The notes under the pieces were generated by a model. That model searched no databases. It was given only the letters and a program-made list of their open reading frames with translations, and had not been told where the DNA came from. Shown here one piece after another: positions 32,801 through 43,013 of a DNA stretch of 64,000 nt; positions within the stretch are counted from its first letter, which is position 1, and every line of letters starts with the position of its first letter. The stretch comes from Xiphias gladius (taxonomy: Eukaryota; Chordata; Actinopteri; Istiophoriformes; Xiphiidae), in NCBI RefSeq assembly GCF_016859285.1, contig NC_053417.1:25739206-25803205 (forward strand), in the 5' to 3' direction. Both the position numbers and the translations under genes were made by a program.

Positions 32801-35723
32801 AGGATGCCCTGCAGGTCATCCCGATGATCTTGGAACAGTTAGTGTGCCTCCAGCAACAGCAACTGCAGCAAATCCAGCTCACAGAACAGATTCGAATCCA
32901 AGTTGCTATGATGACTCCACAGGGTCTCCAGTCAACAGTCGGGGCAGCAATGGACCCTCTGAAAGCCCTTGGTGCGCATCTCTCTCAACAGTTGTCTGCT
33001 GCAGCAGCTCTGATTGGAAAAAGGACCGGCAGTCAGAGCCTTTCTTTGGAGACAATGAAGCAAAATAAACTACCCACTGGCATCCCTACCTCTCTACCTG
33101 GAGGACTGGGTTCAGTGACTTCTAAAAAAGACATTTTGAAGGGCATTCCAGATCTGGCCAGCCGTTTACCAGTGCTCCTGCCCCAGTCCACGGGTGTCAT
33201 TGGTTTCCCTACCAGCTTCAGTGGGATCCAAGCAGGGATGGAGTCCTCCAAAAAAGTGAAGACGAAGATGCTGAACCTCCCACCAGAATCAAAGAATGGT
33301 GAATCATTATACAAGCACAAGTGTAAGTACTGCGGAAAGACCTTTGGTAATGACAGTGCTCTGCAGATTCACTTGCGTTCTCACACTGGCGAGAGGCCCT
33401 TCAAGTGTAACATTTGCGGAAACCGTTTCACTACCAAAGGAAACCTCAAAGTGCATTTCCAGCGGCATAAAGACAAATATCCGAACATTAGCATGAACCC
33501 TCATCCTGTGCCAGAGCACCTTGACAATATTCCCACCAGCAGTGGCATTCCGTTCGGCATGTCTGTGCCCATGGAAGAGTCAAATGCGACTGAAATTAAG
33601 CCTATGGTAGGCCATCCTTCTGCTGGGTTCCACCAGTCATCCGTACCAGGATTCAAGACGACATTTGAAAACTTTGGAGGGGACCCATTTTCCCAGAGAC
33701 CCTCCCCATCAACAAGTGATGGCTCTCCGTCTGTGTCTTCTAATGTGTTTGGCCAAGACACAGGACTAGATCTGAATCAGAGGGATGCTAAGGAACTGCT
33801 TGGAGCACTGCATCATATGAATGGTAATTCCCTACCAGGAGAACAAAGCTCTGGAACAGCAAAACTTCAGCAAATGGTGGATGGTCTGGAAAAGAGAACC
33901 AATGACCCCAACGAGTGTGTGATCTGCCATAGGGTGCTCAGTTGCCAGAGCTCACTCAAGATGCATTACCGTACACACACTGGCGAGAGGCCCTACAAGT
34001 GCAAAATCTGTGGCCGTGCATTTTCCACCAAGGGTAACCTCAAGGCCCATTATGGAGTGCACAGGGCTAACACTCCTCTTAAGATGCAGCACTCATGTCC
34101 CATCTGCCAGAAGAAGTTCACCAACGCTGTGGTACTGCAGCAGCACATTCGCATGCACATGGGTGGGCAGATCCCAAACACCCCGATGCCAGAAAACCAG
34201 TTTGAAGCAGCGGAGGCAATGGAGCCATCTTTACCAGAGGAGAAGCCCATGGATACGACTAGTTTTGAAGCAAGCATGGAGGATCATGAGCCAGAGCTGA
34301 ACTCCCAGAAGCCAAACGACGCCTCAGATTCCCTCCCATCTGCCTCCGAGGAACAAACACAGAAACACACTGCCCCCATCACGTTTTCCAGCCTAGATGT
34401 TTTGAAGAACCTCACCTCTGCTCTTGCACTGAAACGACAGAGTAGCACTGCTTCGGAGAGCGAGGGAACGTCCAAAGAATCCCCTTCAGCTCCTAGAGAG
34501 CAGGAATATCAGAATGGGCGAAGTCCTGCCATTTCTGACTCGGCCGTGTCTTTTCATTCATCCTCCCCAGTAAACAACAACATGAGTAGTAGCAAGTCTC
34601 CTGAGTCTGCTGCTGATGAATTTGCCTGTAGTGGGTCAAAACCAGAGTCTGATGGTGGCACTCAAGAGGGCACTGAGTCAAGTGGAGCCCTTGACCTCAC
34701 AGCTTCCAGCAGCTTTACCCCAAAAGCCATTAAAGAGGAACCTGGCATGCCGTTCACAAATGGAGACTATGGTGAGCTTTATTAGTTTGAGAAAAGTATT
34801 TTAAGGACTGTCATGTTGAATGCTTATATCTAATTTTGCACTTCTTGTCTCAACAGTTCCTAGTAACATGCCTTTCATGAGGATACCTTCAAGTCTTTCC
34901 AGTTTGGAGATGAAGATTCCTCCAGAGAATCCTTTGGGGCCTCACGGTTTGTTCAGCTCCCATATGCCTCAGGGAACAGCCATGCCCTCTTCCATCTCTA
35001 CCGCACCTCGACGATCAACCAAACAGCACGTGTGCAATGTCTGTGGCAAGAACTTCTCATCTGCCAGCGCCTTGCAGATCCATGAGCGCACTCATACAGG
35101 GGAGAAGCCTTTTGCCTGCAACATCTGTGGCAGGGCTTTCACCACCAAGGGAAATCTAAAGGTGAGCATCACTGTCTCTCAAAGTGTTGAGTAGGTCACT
35201 TTTTCAGTCGATTTCTAAGTGTGTACTTTGGAATAATGTGGCTAGTGTATTGATGGGATTGTAATTGACTGGGCGTCTTGCTTTTCAGGTGCATATTGGC
35301 ACTCACATGTGGAACAACTCGTCACGGCGTGGTCAGCGTCTGTCTCTGGATAACCCAATGGCACTGATGGCAATGAGCGCCGAGGCTAAGATGCTGCCAG
35401 AAATTATGCAGGCACCCAAAGATCTGGGTGCTCCACCGATGAACTTTGACCCCTCTCTGTGGAACCAGTATGCTGCTGCCTTCAGTGGTGGCCTGACCAT
35501 GAAGACCAATGAAATTTCTGTCATCCAGGGTGGTGGCATCCCGCTGCCCGGGAGCCCTGCCGGTGGGCCTCTTATCGGATCCACCGGAGGCCTCATGAAG
35601 ATGGATGGGTCCCACTCTGGCTTGCCTGCCACGGTGGCCGAAATTGAGAAGAACAGCTCCGACAGTGTGCCAAAATCCCAGTTCCCACATTTCATGGAGG
35701 AGGGTAAAATCGCAGTTAATTAG
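29773..35723 (+). CDS. sall4: Sal-like protein 4 (SALL4), complete, 4 coding exons
   Basis: Exons 29773-29839, 32312-34771, 34857-35161 and 35289-35723 join in frame to 1088 residues (human about 1053). Residues 1-12 ([12 protein letters not shown]) are the SALL-family motif that recruits the NuRD repressor complex. C48-x2-C51...H64...C68 is the N-terminal C2HC finger. A glutamine-rich stretch ([17 protein letters not shown]) is the known oligomerisation region. Paired C2H2 clusters follow: ZFC1 (about 360-412), ZFC2 with its extra third finger (about 558-638) and ZFC4 (about 902-950), each with the SAL box TTKGNLK or STKGNLK. IKEEP (829-833) fits a sumoylation consensus. SALL4 is a nuclear transcription factor of pluripotent cells, germ line and limb/fin buds, and its ZFC4 binds AT-rich DNA. 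The start is chosen from the NuRD motif and A at -3. No breaks are seen. An array of promoter-like repeats lies directly upstream. Confidence 0.97.
29840..32311 (+). other. sall4 intron 1
   Basis: A 2.5-kb intron with GTGAGT donor and TTCTTAG acceptor. It holds a GT microsatellite (30343-30364), several T tracts (for example 30808-30822, 31365-31382) and otherwise unique AT-rich sequence. First introns of this family often hold regulatory DNA, but no specific element is evident. Confidence 0.7.
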
Positions 35724-37310
35724 GCTTTTTACCCAACTGCCAGTTTATCACCCGAACTCAGTTTTTGAATGTCTCCCCCTTTTCTTTTTTTTTTTTCTTT
35801 TTTTTGAATGAGGTACAATCAATATTCAGAGAAAACCGTGTAGAATTCTGCTTAGATTGGTTGAATTTTTCCAGTAACCTCATTGCAGCTCTCTCTCCTC
35901 CTGATCTGAAAAATTTCAAGTGTTATTTTTAGTTGAACTTGATATAACTACTGTAGTTGTATTTTATTTTATATAAATATATATGCGGGTATTTTTTTCC
36001 TGTGACTTTTTTTTTTTTTTTGCTGTCTATCCAGAAGTTTGAATGTATAACTTACTTGAAACTGCTTTAATTCAGACTGGCTCCTTGATACTGAAGGATT
36101 TTGACTTTAAAAGGAAAAGTTTCAGGGCATGACTTTTAAGGACACAATGTCTCAAGTGTTTAGAAATAATGGTGTAGTTAACCGTATGTGTCCATAATGA
36201 CTACTTTCCCTCCTATTGTGTGCCATAGGTTTTATGACATTGTACATTTTTGTAGTGGTAAATGTCATTATCATGTCTCATTTTGAAGGGGCTTTTGATC
36301 AGACCGACAGATTATTCCTGTGTCTTGTCTGTTTAAAGCAAGTCGCAACAGTTGAGTCATCGGTTTTCGGATGATGCAGATTTATATAAAATAGGTGTTC
36401 ATCTTTGTTGCATCGGTGCTAAGATACAGTAGTTAATGACTGAAACCTTTTGCCAAGTGCCTAATCTGAACTGTACGTGTTGCTGTTGTCTTTCACTGCA
36501 CCATTAGGTTGTTATGAAGGCTCTGTTAGACTGATAAATCAGTGTGTTGTACAGTGTGGCATGACATGTATTTCATATTTTTTCAGTTTACAGAAGTACA
36601 TTTTTCGACCACGTATTCCATTTGTAAATCTGCAGTTGGCTGAGCTCTGAAGGCTATTATGTGCTTAATGTTCTCATGCCTGCACTTTATTTCAGGTTTT
36701 AGTTCATTTACTTTTTATAGTTGCATTTCAGTTTCACTGCTTTTATTGTGATAACTAAATGGGGAAAGGGCAAACCAACAATTTTGTCAACTTTTCCTTC
36801 CTGTCAGATTTTGTGTGAAATAACCATTTAGAGTAACTGTCAAACGTATCAACTTGTAGCATCGTTAATTTATTTATAATACACAAAATGCTTGAGTTTA
36901 GGGGGTAAGTTCTACCTCGTTTAGATTTTAGTTGTCCTCCATGCCCCCTACTCTCAATGCAATGCTCTGTATATTATCCGATACATTCGTGAGCATTCGA
37001 TAAGATTTTTCATTCTCAACCTGCTGAATTGAACAGTAATGAATGTATCACTGGACACTTTACACAACTCAGAACGGTCAGAGTACTTTTGTAGGCCCCT
37101 GCTGTACATTCCTTATCGATATGCATTTGCCAAATTGTGCCTTTCTTTAGCAAACCATGTCAAAACTGCTTTCAAGTTGTCTCTACAATTCAAGTAATGT
37201 TGAGCCAATTTGGCCTGTTTACATTGTAAATGTTTTTTTTGTTTTTCAAATGTCTCCTTCACCTAAATGTTTTCTGATTTTTGAAAAAATAAAATCAGGG
37301 TGACTTTTTT
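35724..37310 (+). other. sall4 3' untranslated region
   Basis: About 1.6 kb of AT-rich sequence from the TAG stop to the AATAAA at 37288-37293, with long T tracts at about 35788-35805 and 36008-36021. No reading frame or repeat of note lies in it. The only canonical AATAAA in the interval is the terminal one. Confidence 0.7.
37288..37293 (+). terminator. Polyadenylation signal AATAAA (sall4)
   Basis: A canonical hexamer about 1.57 kb past the sall4 stop, followed by a T-rich region at 37304-37324. Confidence 0.65.
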
Positions 37311-37472
37311 CAATATTTTTTTTCTGTCGTTACTCCAGCAAAGACGTCTGTTGTTGATTGTTACCAAACGTGTTTTAGCTGATGCTCGAGGACAAAAAAA
37401 CTGTTCCCAACTACATAGGGTGGGCAGTGTTGTTCCAGCCACTGAAATGTACCCCCCTACCCTTATGCTAAT

Positions 37473-37507
<35 letters not shown>

Positions 37508-39585
37508 TTTTCTAATCTCATGACCCACCAGTAGCCATTAATCCCTTCCAGTTTGAATCCTCAATTGGGGGAGGGGGATTGCCTCCACAACTGAAGCATG
37601 CTCTCCACCCGTGTGTTTCAACAATCCATGTGAGGTCGATTGAACGGTTTCCCTTCCATGTTTGACATGATACGATACTCCAACTAGTCAAACCACACTT
37701 GGGCAGGCAGTGAGTAAGCAGAAATACAGAAACACCTGTACTGAAGTACACCAGCTCTCCGATCAATCCAGCCAACTAGTATTTGAGACTACTTTGGTTC
37801 TTTGTGTGTTGACTCAGTTCAATGGTACGTTTTGATGCTATGCTTTGTGGTGGTGTTGTATCAGACTGCTTGATTTGATTCTGTCACGAACAACGTACAA
37901 GTAACACACTTGTCCGTACATTCACAAAACTTACAAATATGAAAGACCTGGACATACAAAGACAAAAACATTAATGAGGTGAAGCAAACTACAATGTTTT
38001 ATGTATAAAATTGAAGCATGACAAAGGATAGAAACACAAAGTTAATAAAACTTCTTTTCACAATGGTGGCAACTCAAATCGTGATAACACAGACTGCTGT
38101 GCCTCCGCTACATTATAGACTTAGGTCAAAGCTGTGGCATGCAAATTTAATCATTGTAAGTATTTCTCATTATACGAAACGTGCACTTTTGCTACAGTGG
38201 TGTACATTCACCCATCTCTCCTCTTTCCATTTCCTTTGCTAAAAACGTTTCACACCTGTTTTTAGAAAGCCTATGTAATCTTTTGAGCTTTTCCTAATTT
38301 TGGCCCCCACCCACTTAAAGGATGTAGATCCAAAAGAGCAACATCCACGAATTCTGACTAAATTCTGAGCTACGCCTGAGAATCATGCTCCACCTATGCT
38401 GGTCTCTGGTCTGCTCAAACACTTGTAAATAGCCTTTTGCCTGGACCACTGCATTAGACCGAAAGGTGTTTTTAACAGTTTTTTCCCACCTCACAGAGAA
38501 CTAAACATTAAAAATTAAATAACAATGCAGTACAGTCCAACACGACACCATAAACTACAGCCTCAAAAATAACCAACACCTCTAACAAATCACAACTACT
38601 GTGTCGGATCGAAATGTAAGCGTTTCTACTTTTTGGTCACTCAGTAGCAGAGGTGCAAGATGTACTGAGATCCTCTGTTGAAGTCCACCAGTCACAACCT
38701 TACTCGAGTAAAGGTACGTAACGAGTATACGTACAGTGCATTCAGTCACTACCAGCAAAATCATGTAACTGCCCCTCTGGAGTGAGGTTCAAAAGATGGG
38801 AAAAACAATGAAGCTGTGTGTGTAAGATACATATTTTTTGTAATTACCACGAGAGATAGTCAAGTTTTCCATATAATAATGATTAATTTGTATATATGGA
38901 ATTTTTTTTTTACATCCTTTCGTATCTCATGACTTATTGGTCAGGCCGGATGATATACTGTATGTTGTGTGTTTGTGTTGATATAAGGTTGTGTAATCCT
39001 GTCCGGTTTTAGTCCGGTTTTTTGGCATTGTTCGTTCTGTGTTTTTTATCGTTTTGTTTGTTTACTCTAGATTTTTTTGTCATGTTTTTGCTAATAAAAA
39101 GGGGGAAAGTTGTCACAAGCAAAGTGTTCAGGGCGAGCAAATCATAGAGTGGCCCCTTTCAGAGTGTTTAATATATGACATTAGTAGAATATTGTCATTT
39201 ATGTGTAAAAATGTAACCAGCATTTGAATGTAGTCGGTTGAGGCGCAGGTGATTTGAACTATTTCATGAACTGTTGGGTAGTTCAAAAACCCTGCACACC
39301 TGTGCTCCACTCTCACAGGTGTTTTTACTTAACTTTGCTGTTCATACCTTTTCACGTGTGGTCGTGTAATGACCGTCTTGACTGCGGGACGAGTTATAAA
39401 TGTATAATTTTTCTGCCAGCACAGGGACAGTCTGTGCTTTGCTGTGACTTCAAGTCCCAGCATACTTTGCACAAGTCTAACCTGAGCAGGTCTAATCCTC
39501 CACATCAGGACAAAACATCATATTTTTTTTAAGTTGATCATATGTTGTTGTTTTTTTGTGTGTAAAATCAAATATAGCTGTTAAA
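37311..39585. other. sall4-atp9a intergenic, no gene supported
   Basis: It contains a TTTA microsatellite (37471-37510). 38700-38740 has AGTACTT-repeat-like words (ACTCGAGTAAAGGTACGTAA) that may be a degraded copy of that family. The remainder is AT-rich unique sequence, and its short ORFs have no recognisable content. Confidence 0.4.
37471..37510. repeat. (TTTA)n microsatellite
   Basis: About ten units of ATTT in an uninterrupted run. Confidence 0.95.
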
Positions 39586-39725
39586 TAAATGCAGTGGCAT
39601 AAAATTAGGAGATACACATTCCCTCTGAAAGTGGAAGTATAAAGTCACATAAAGTAGAAATACTCAAGAAAAGTACAAACACCTCAAACTGTACTTGAGT
39701 GTAGCGACTTAGCAAATGTAACCCT
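39586..39725. repeat. AGTACTT-type interspersed repeat fragment
   Basis: Blocks GAAGTATAAAGTCACATAAA, GTAGAAATACTCAAGAAAAG and CTCAAACTGTACTTGAGTG match the end of the same fish repeat seen at 4668-5480 and 13088-13172. The ends are not clear, so it is likely truncated. Confidence 0.55.
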
Positions 39726-39959
39726 GTAACTTTCTGCTCCGTAATTTCCCCCAGAACATCATTAGTTATGTTGACAGTTATTTAGAAAATCGCTGCTGCT
39801 TCTTTTGTGGCACCTGTCCCGGAAATAATTAGCCACCGTAATCTGGCGTGACACCGGAGAGAGTAACTGATGACGACTGTAACGTCCTACTAGGAAATAT
39901 CTCCCGAGCCAAAATGATAATAAAGAGTCATTGAGGCCTGTTACGCTGAACAGAGTAAT

Positions 39960-40700
39960 CTAAAGTCCAAGTACTGTGGTGTCCAGAGGGTCAGTGACTC
40001 GTCTCCAGTGGGATGCAGGCCAGGTTTCGCTTGGTGCGGTTGCCACGGGCTCTCCGCCCCAGCGGCGCAGTAACCTGCTGACCGGGCAAACGCGTCCCCG
40101 TGTGACTGACGGCTGCGGAGCCTCCGCCCAGAGGAAAAAAACCCGCCCCAGCACCGTCTCGGCTGCCCACGGCTTCCAACCCGCCGGAACGGGGGCCGCA
40201 GGAATGACCGACAACATACCCCTACAGCCCGTGAGGCGGCCGAAAAGACACGACAGCAAACACAGACACGGGTAAGGGCGCGGAAGTGTTGCCACGGAGC
40301 CGTTTCGTCGGCCTCTGCTAATGTCGGCGCGGCCGCTAACTCGTTTACGGGAGCGCCGCGACGCCGCCTCGGTGCCTAGCAAAGCGGTGGCGGGTTCGTT
40401 AGCGGAGGAAAATAGCAGCTAGGATGGGGGGGGGGGGGACGGGGACGGCAGCAGGAGGATATATACATGCTAATCGAAGTGGCGTGGCCGTTCATCGTGA
40501 GCTTTGCAAACAGCTAGCTAGAGCTCCGGGAGACATCCTTGTTCCGGGACGCAGTCGGAACAAGTGCATTTCACGCCCATGCCGGCGTTCGATCGGTCGA
40601 CCGGAGCCCGGTCTCAGCAGAAGCCAGCGAGGAGGCCCCGGCTCTGAAGCACTGTGTCCCAAAATTCACATGCCTGCCCGATAAATGACACTGTGGTGTT
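39960..40700 (+). promoter_or_regulatory. CpG-rich promoter region of atp9a
   Basis: This is the most CpG-dense stretch of the right half of the window. It spans the atp9a first exon and includes GCGGCCGC at 40329-40336 and many CGCC/GGCG words. No TATA box is seen. It fits a broad CpG-island promoter of a widely expressed gene. Confidence 0.6.
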
Positions 40701-43013
40701 ATTGTGAGGAATAAATAAAGGGGCAGGCCTCATACAGGATGAGGATGATGAGGATGATGAGGATGAGGATGAGGATGGAGAAAGGCAGGCGTGCGGGGCC
40801 AGACACAGCGCTGAAACGCAGTCAGTAGACCGGTGTGGCCATCACGGTGATGTCACCCCCTGTGATGCACACATGGTGCAAAGACTCGGGGGGGAGCCGA
40901 GGGTTACTCGGTCCGGTGCTGGAGCACGGGGGGGCTGTGGCCGCACGACAGCTGCTCGGGGTCGTTTCTGCAGTGATGGCAGCACCGCTGTGGCAGTATA
41001 TGAGTGACCAGTCCCGAATGCAATCTAATAAAAGGCAAGGGTAAACAAAACAAAACAAAACAAACCAAACCAAACCTTCTGAAGCCCAGATTTAAAAGAA
41101 CTGAGAGTTGGAGCAGACCTCAAGTTTACTGGGACTTTGTTCCAGATACGTGGTGCATGAAAGACTGAGTGTGGATTCAGAAGGTCGCAGCAGATCGGCC
41201 TTCGGTCTGGCTTGGTATTGTCATATAAATCTGTGTGTTGTCTGCATAATTGCGTTAAGATATTTCGTTGTTTTCCCTGATCCGAGCTAGTGGGAGCGTG
41301 TAAATGTTGAAAGGGAAAAAAAAGGCCTGGGAAAGGAACCCCTGGAGAACTCCACGTCATTTTTGTAAAAAAAATAACAAAAACATTTCTGGCTACGGCT
41401 TCTCAAATGTGAGACACCTTTTCTCAGTTTTACATCAATGTCAAAAGAATATTTTTGAGCTTTGAACTGCGTGTTGGACACAAGAAGACATTTGAATGTG
41501 CCAACTTGGGTTCCAGGAAATGTCAGTGGCCATTTTTCACCCCTTTTGCTATTTTGTGGAAATAAAACAAGGGTCACTGTGTCGGGTTTACACTCTAAAC
41601 AGTCACTTGACTAACTGAGAAACTATTTGGAAGAATAATCAGTAACAGTGGCAGATATTATGACTCATCAGAGCGGGAAAATGCATCGGTGTAACAAAGA
41701 ACGTCAGTGACGGCTCCGATGACGCTATTCCGCTGTCCCGGGAAGCGGTGACGGCGAGCCAGCCTGTGCAGTATCGGCACCCTGAACGCTGAAGCGGCTA
41801 AACGAACTTCAGCCGTCCTTTTATTTTAGTGTTTACACCTGTGCTCGTCCTACTGTGACGTGTCGAGGTTGTCTTCTGCGAGGCCAGTCCTCTCCACAGA
41901 TGCAGCCCAGATGTACAGCAGGACGCACCATAGGTTATCTGTGTCTTTTGAGAGGCTCTTGGGGTCTAAAAAGAGCACCATGAGGTTTAGCTTACTCAAG
42001 ATAAGAGAGACGAGGAGTGGCTTTACAATGACAGCGCTCATTCTTGTCTCTGTTATTCTCTAACAAAAATATGTGGGCCAGATCTAACCACATGTATGAT
42101 TTCCTCCCGAATACCAGCTATACAGGAATCCCAGCTCGAGCGTATAGGAGGGGATAGGAGCCTCGTGTTTTTGCTGTCCCGTGAATCCACTGCTGGGTCA
42201 CCGCACCCTTTACTCCGAAAAAATTAGCTGCAGTGGAAACAGTTGTCAGGTCGGGCACGGCAGAAAGGTTTGTGAACAGGCGTTAGAAAGCGGAGTGATC
42301 TGTCACACAGGTATTGGTGCCTCACTGCCCTTCCCGTGCATTAAATCACTTTCTTGAAATTTATTTGTCACACCTATGTTTTGTTGTTGTCAGGGTTTTA
42401 TAACCTACGAAGTCAGTTATGAGTCACGAAGGTCGCCGGGCTCTTGGTTGATATGGAATGTTTTGTTTCAGCGCTTGAAGGGAGTGGCCTTCCCTGTCCA
42501 GATGAAGTTAATATTTGCTGTATTTCGTAAGGCACAATGTCTCTTGACAGCATAGTCCTGGACGTTTACCGGGTGGCCTTGTCTGTTGTCTGGGTTTGTA
42601 GCTGCAATAAGCAACACGTTAAAAAAAAAAAGAGAAGTGACACTAAATTCATTAAAAGTGGAGCAGCTATCTCATCAGATTCACACAGTACAAAACAGGG
42701 ATATGAGTCAAACTACAGGATGCGTTTTAGATTGAAATGGCCTGAACTAATACACAAAATCTTAAATGTCTTTTCTTTTTTTCATGTAACTGTCTATTCG
42801 TTAGTATGTCTGCTAAATGGCGAGATTACATGTGAAATTCTTTGACCCTCCCGGCCTTTTCCCCCCAGGTGCTGCCCGTGGTCGAGATGCTGTGGCATGG
42901 GGGACTTCCGTCCCCGCACCGTGTGGCTCGGCCACCCAGAAAAGAGGGAGCAGAGGTACCCCAGGAATGTCATTAACAACCAGAAGTACAACTTCTTCAC
43001 CTTCCTTCCTGCG
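40204..43013 (+). CDS. atp9a: atp9a exons 1-2: cytosolic N terminus
   Basis: Exon 1 (40204-40271) codes [19 protein letters not shown] plus HRHG. Exon 2 (42869-43013) continues with a Cys-rich CCPWSRCCG stretch and [20 protein letters not shown], strongly family-like. The frame is open upstream of the chosen ATG back to an ATG at 39976. I keep 40204 because the family N terminus starts there and G is at -3. The Cys cluster could be a lipidation site (inference). Confidence 0.9.

Larger units (their letters stand above)
40272..42868 (+). other. atp9a intron 1
   Basis: The intron starts within the CpG-rich zone. It contains a GAT/GAG trinucleotide run (40737-40777), a LINE C-terminal fragment with its simple tail (41040-41165, minus strand) and an internal piece of a TIR repeat (41355-41580). 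41600-42860 has no recognised element. Confidence 0.6.

Noticed and set aside
39960..40382. 140-codon minus-strand ORF over the atp9a promoter
   Set aside because: Antisense shadow in CpG-rich DNA, where stops are rare by composition.
41850..42063. Overlapping 63-67 codon ORFs in atp9a intron 1
   Set aside because: The hydrophobic content looked protein-like, but I recognise no family and see no exon signals.
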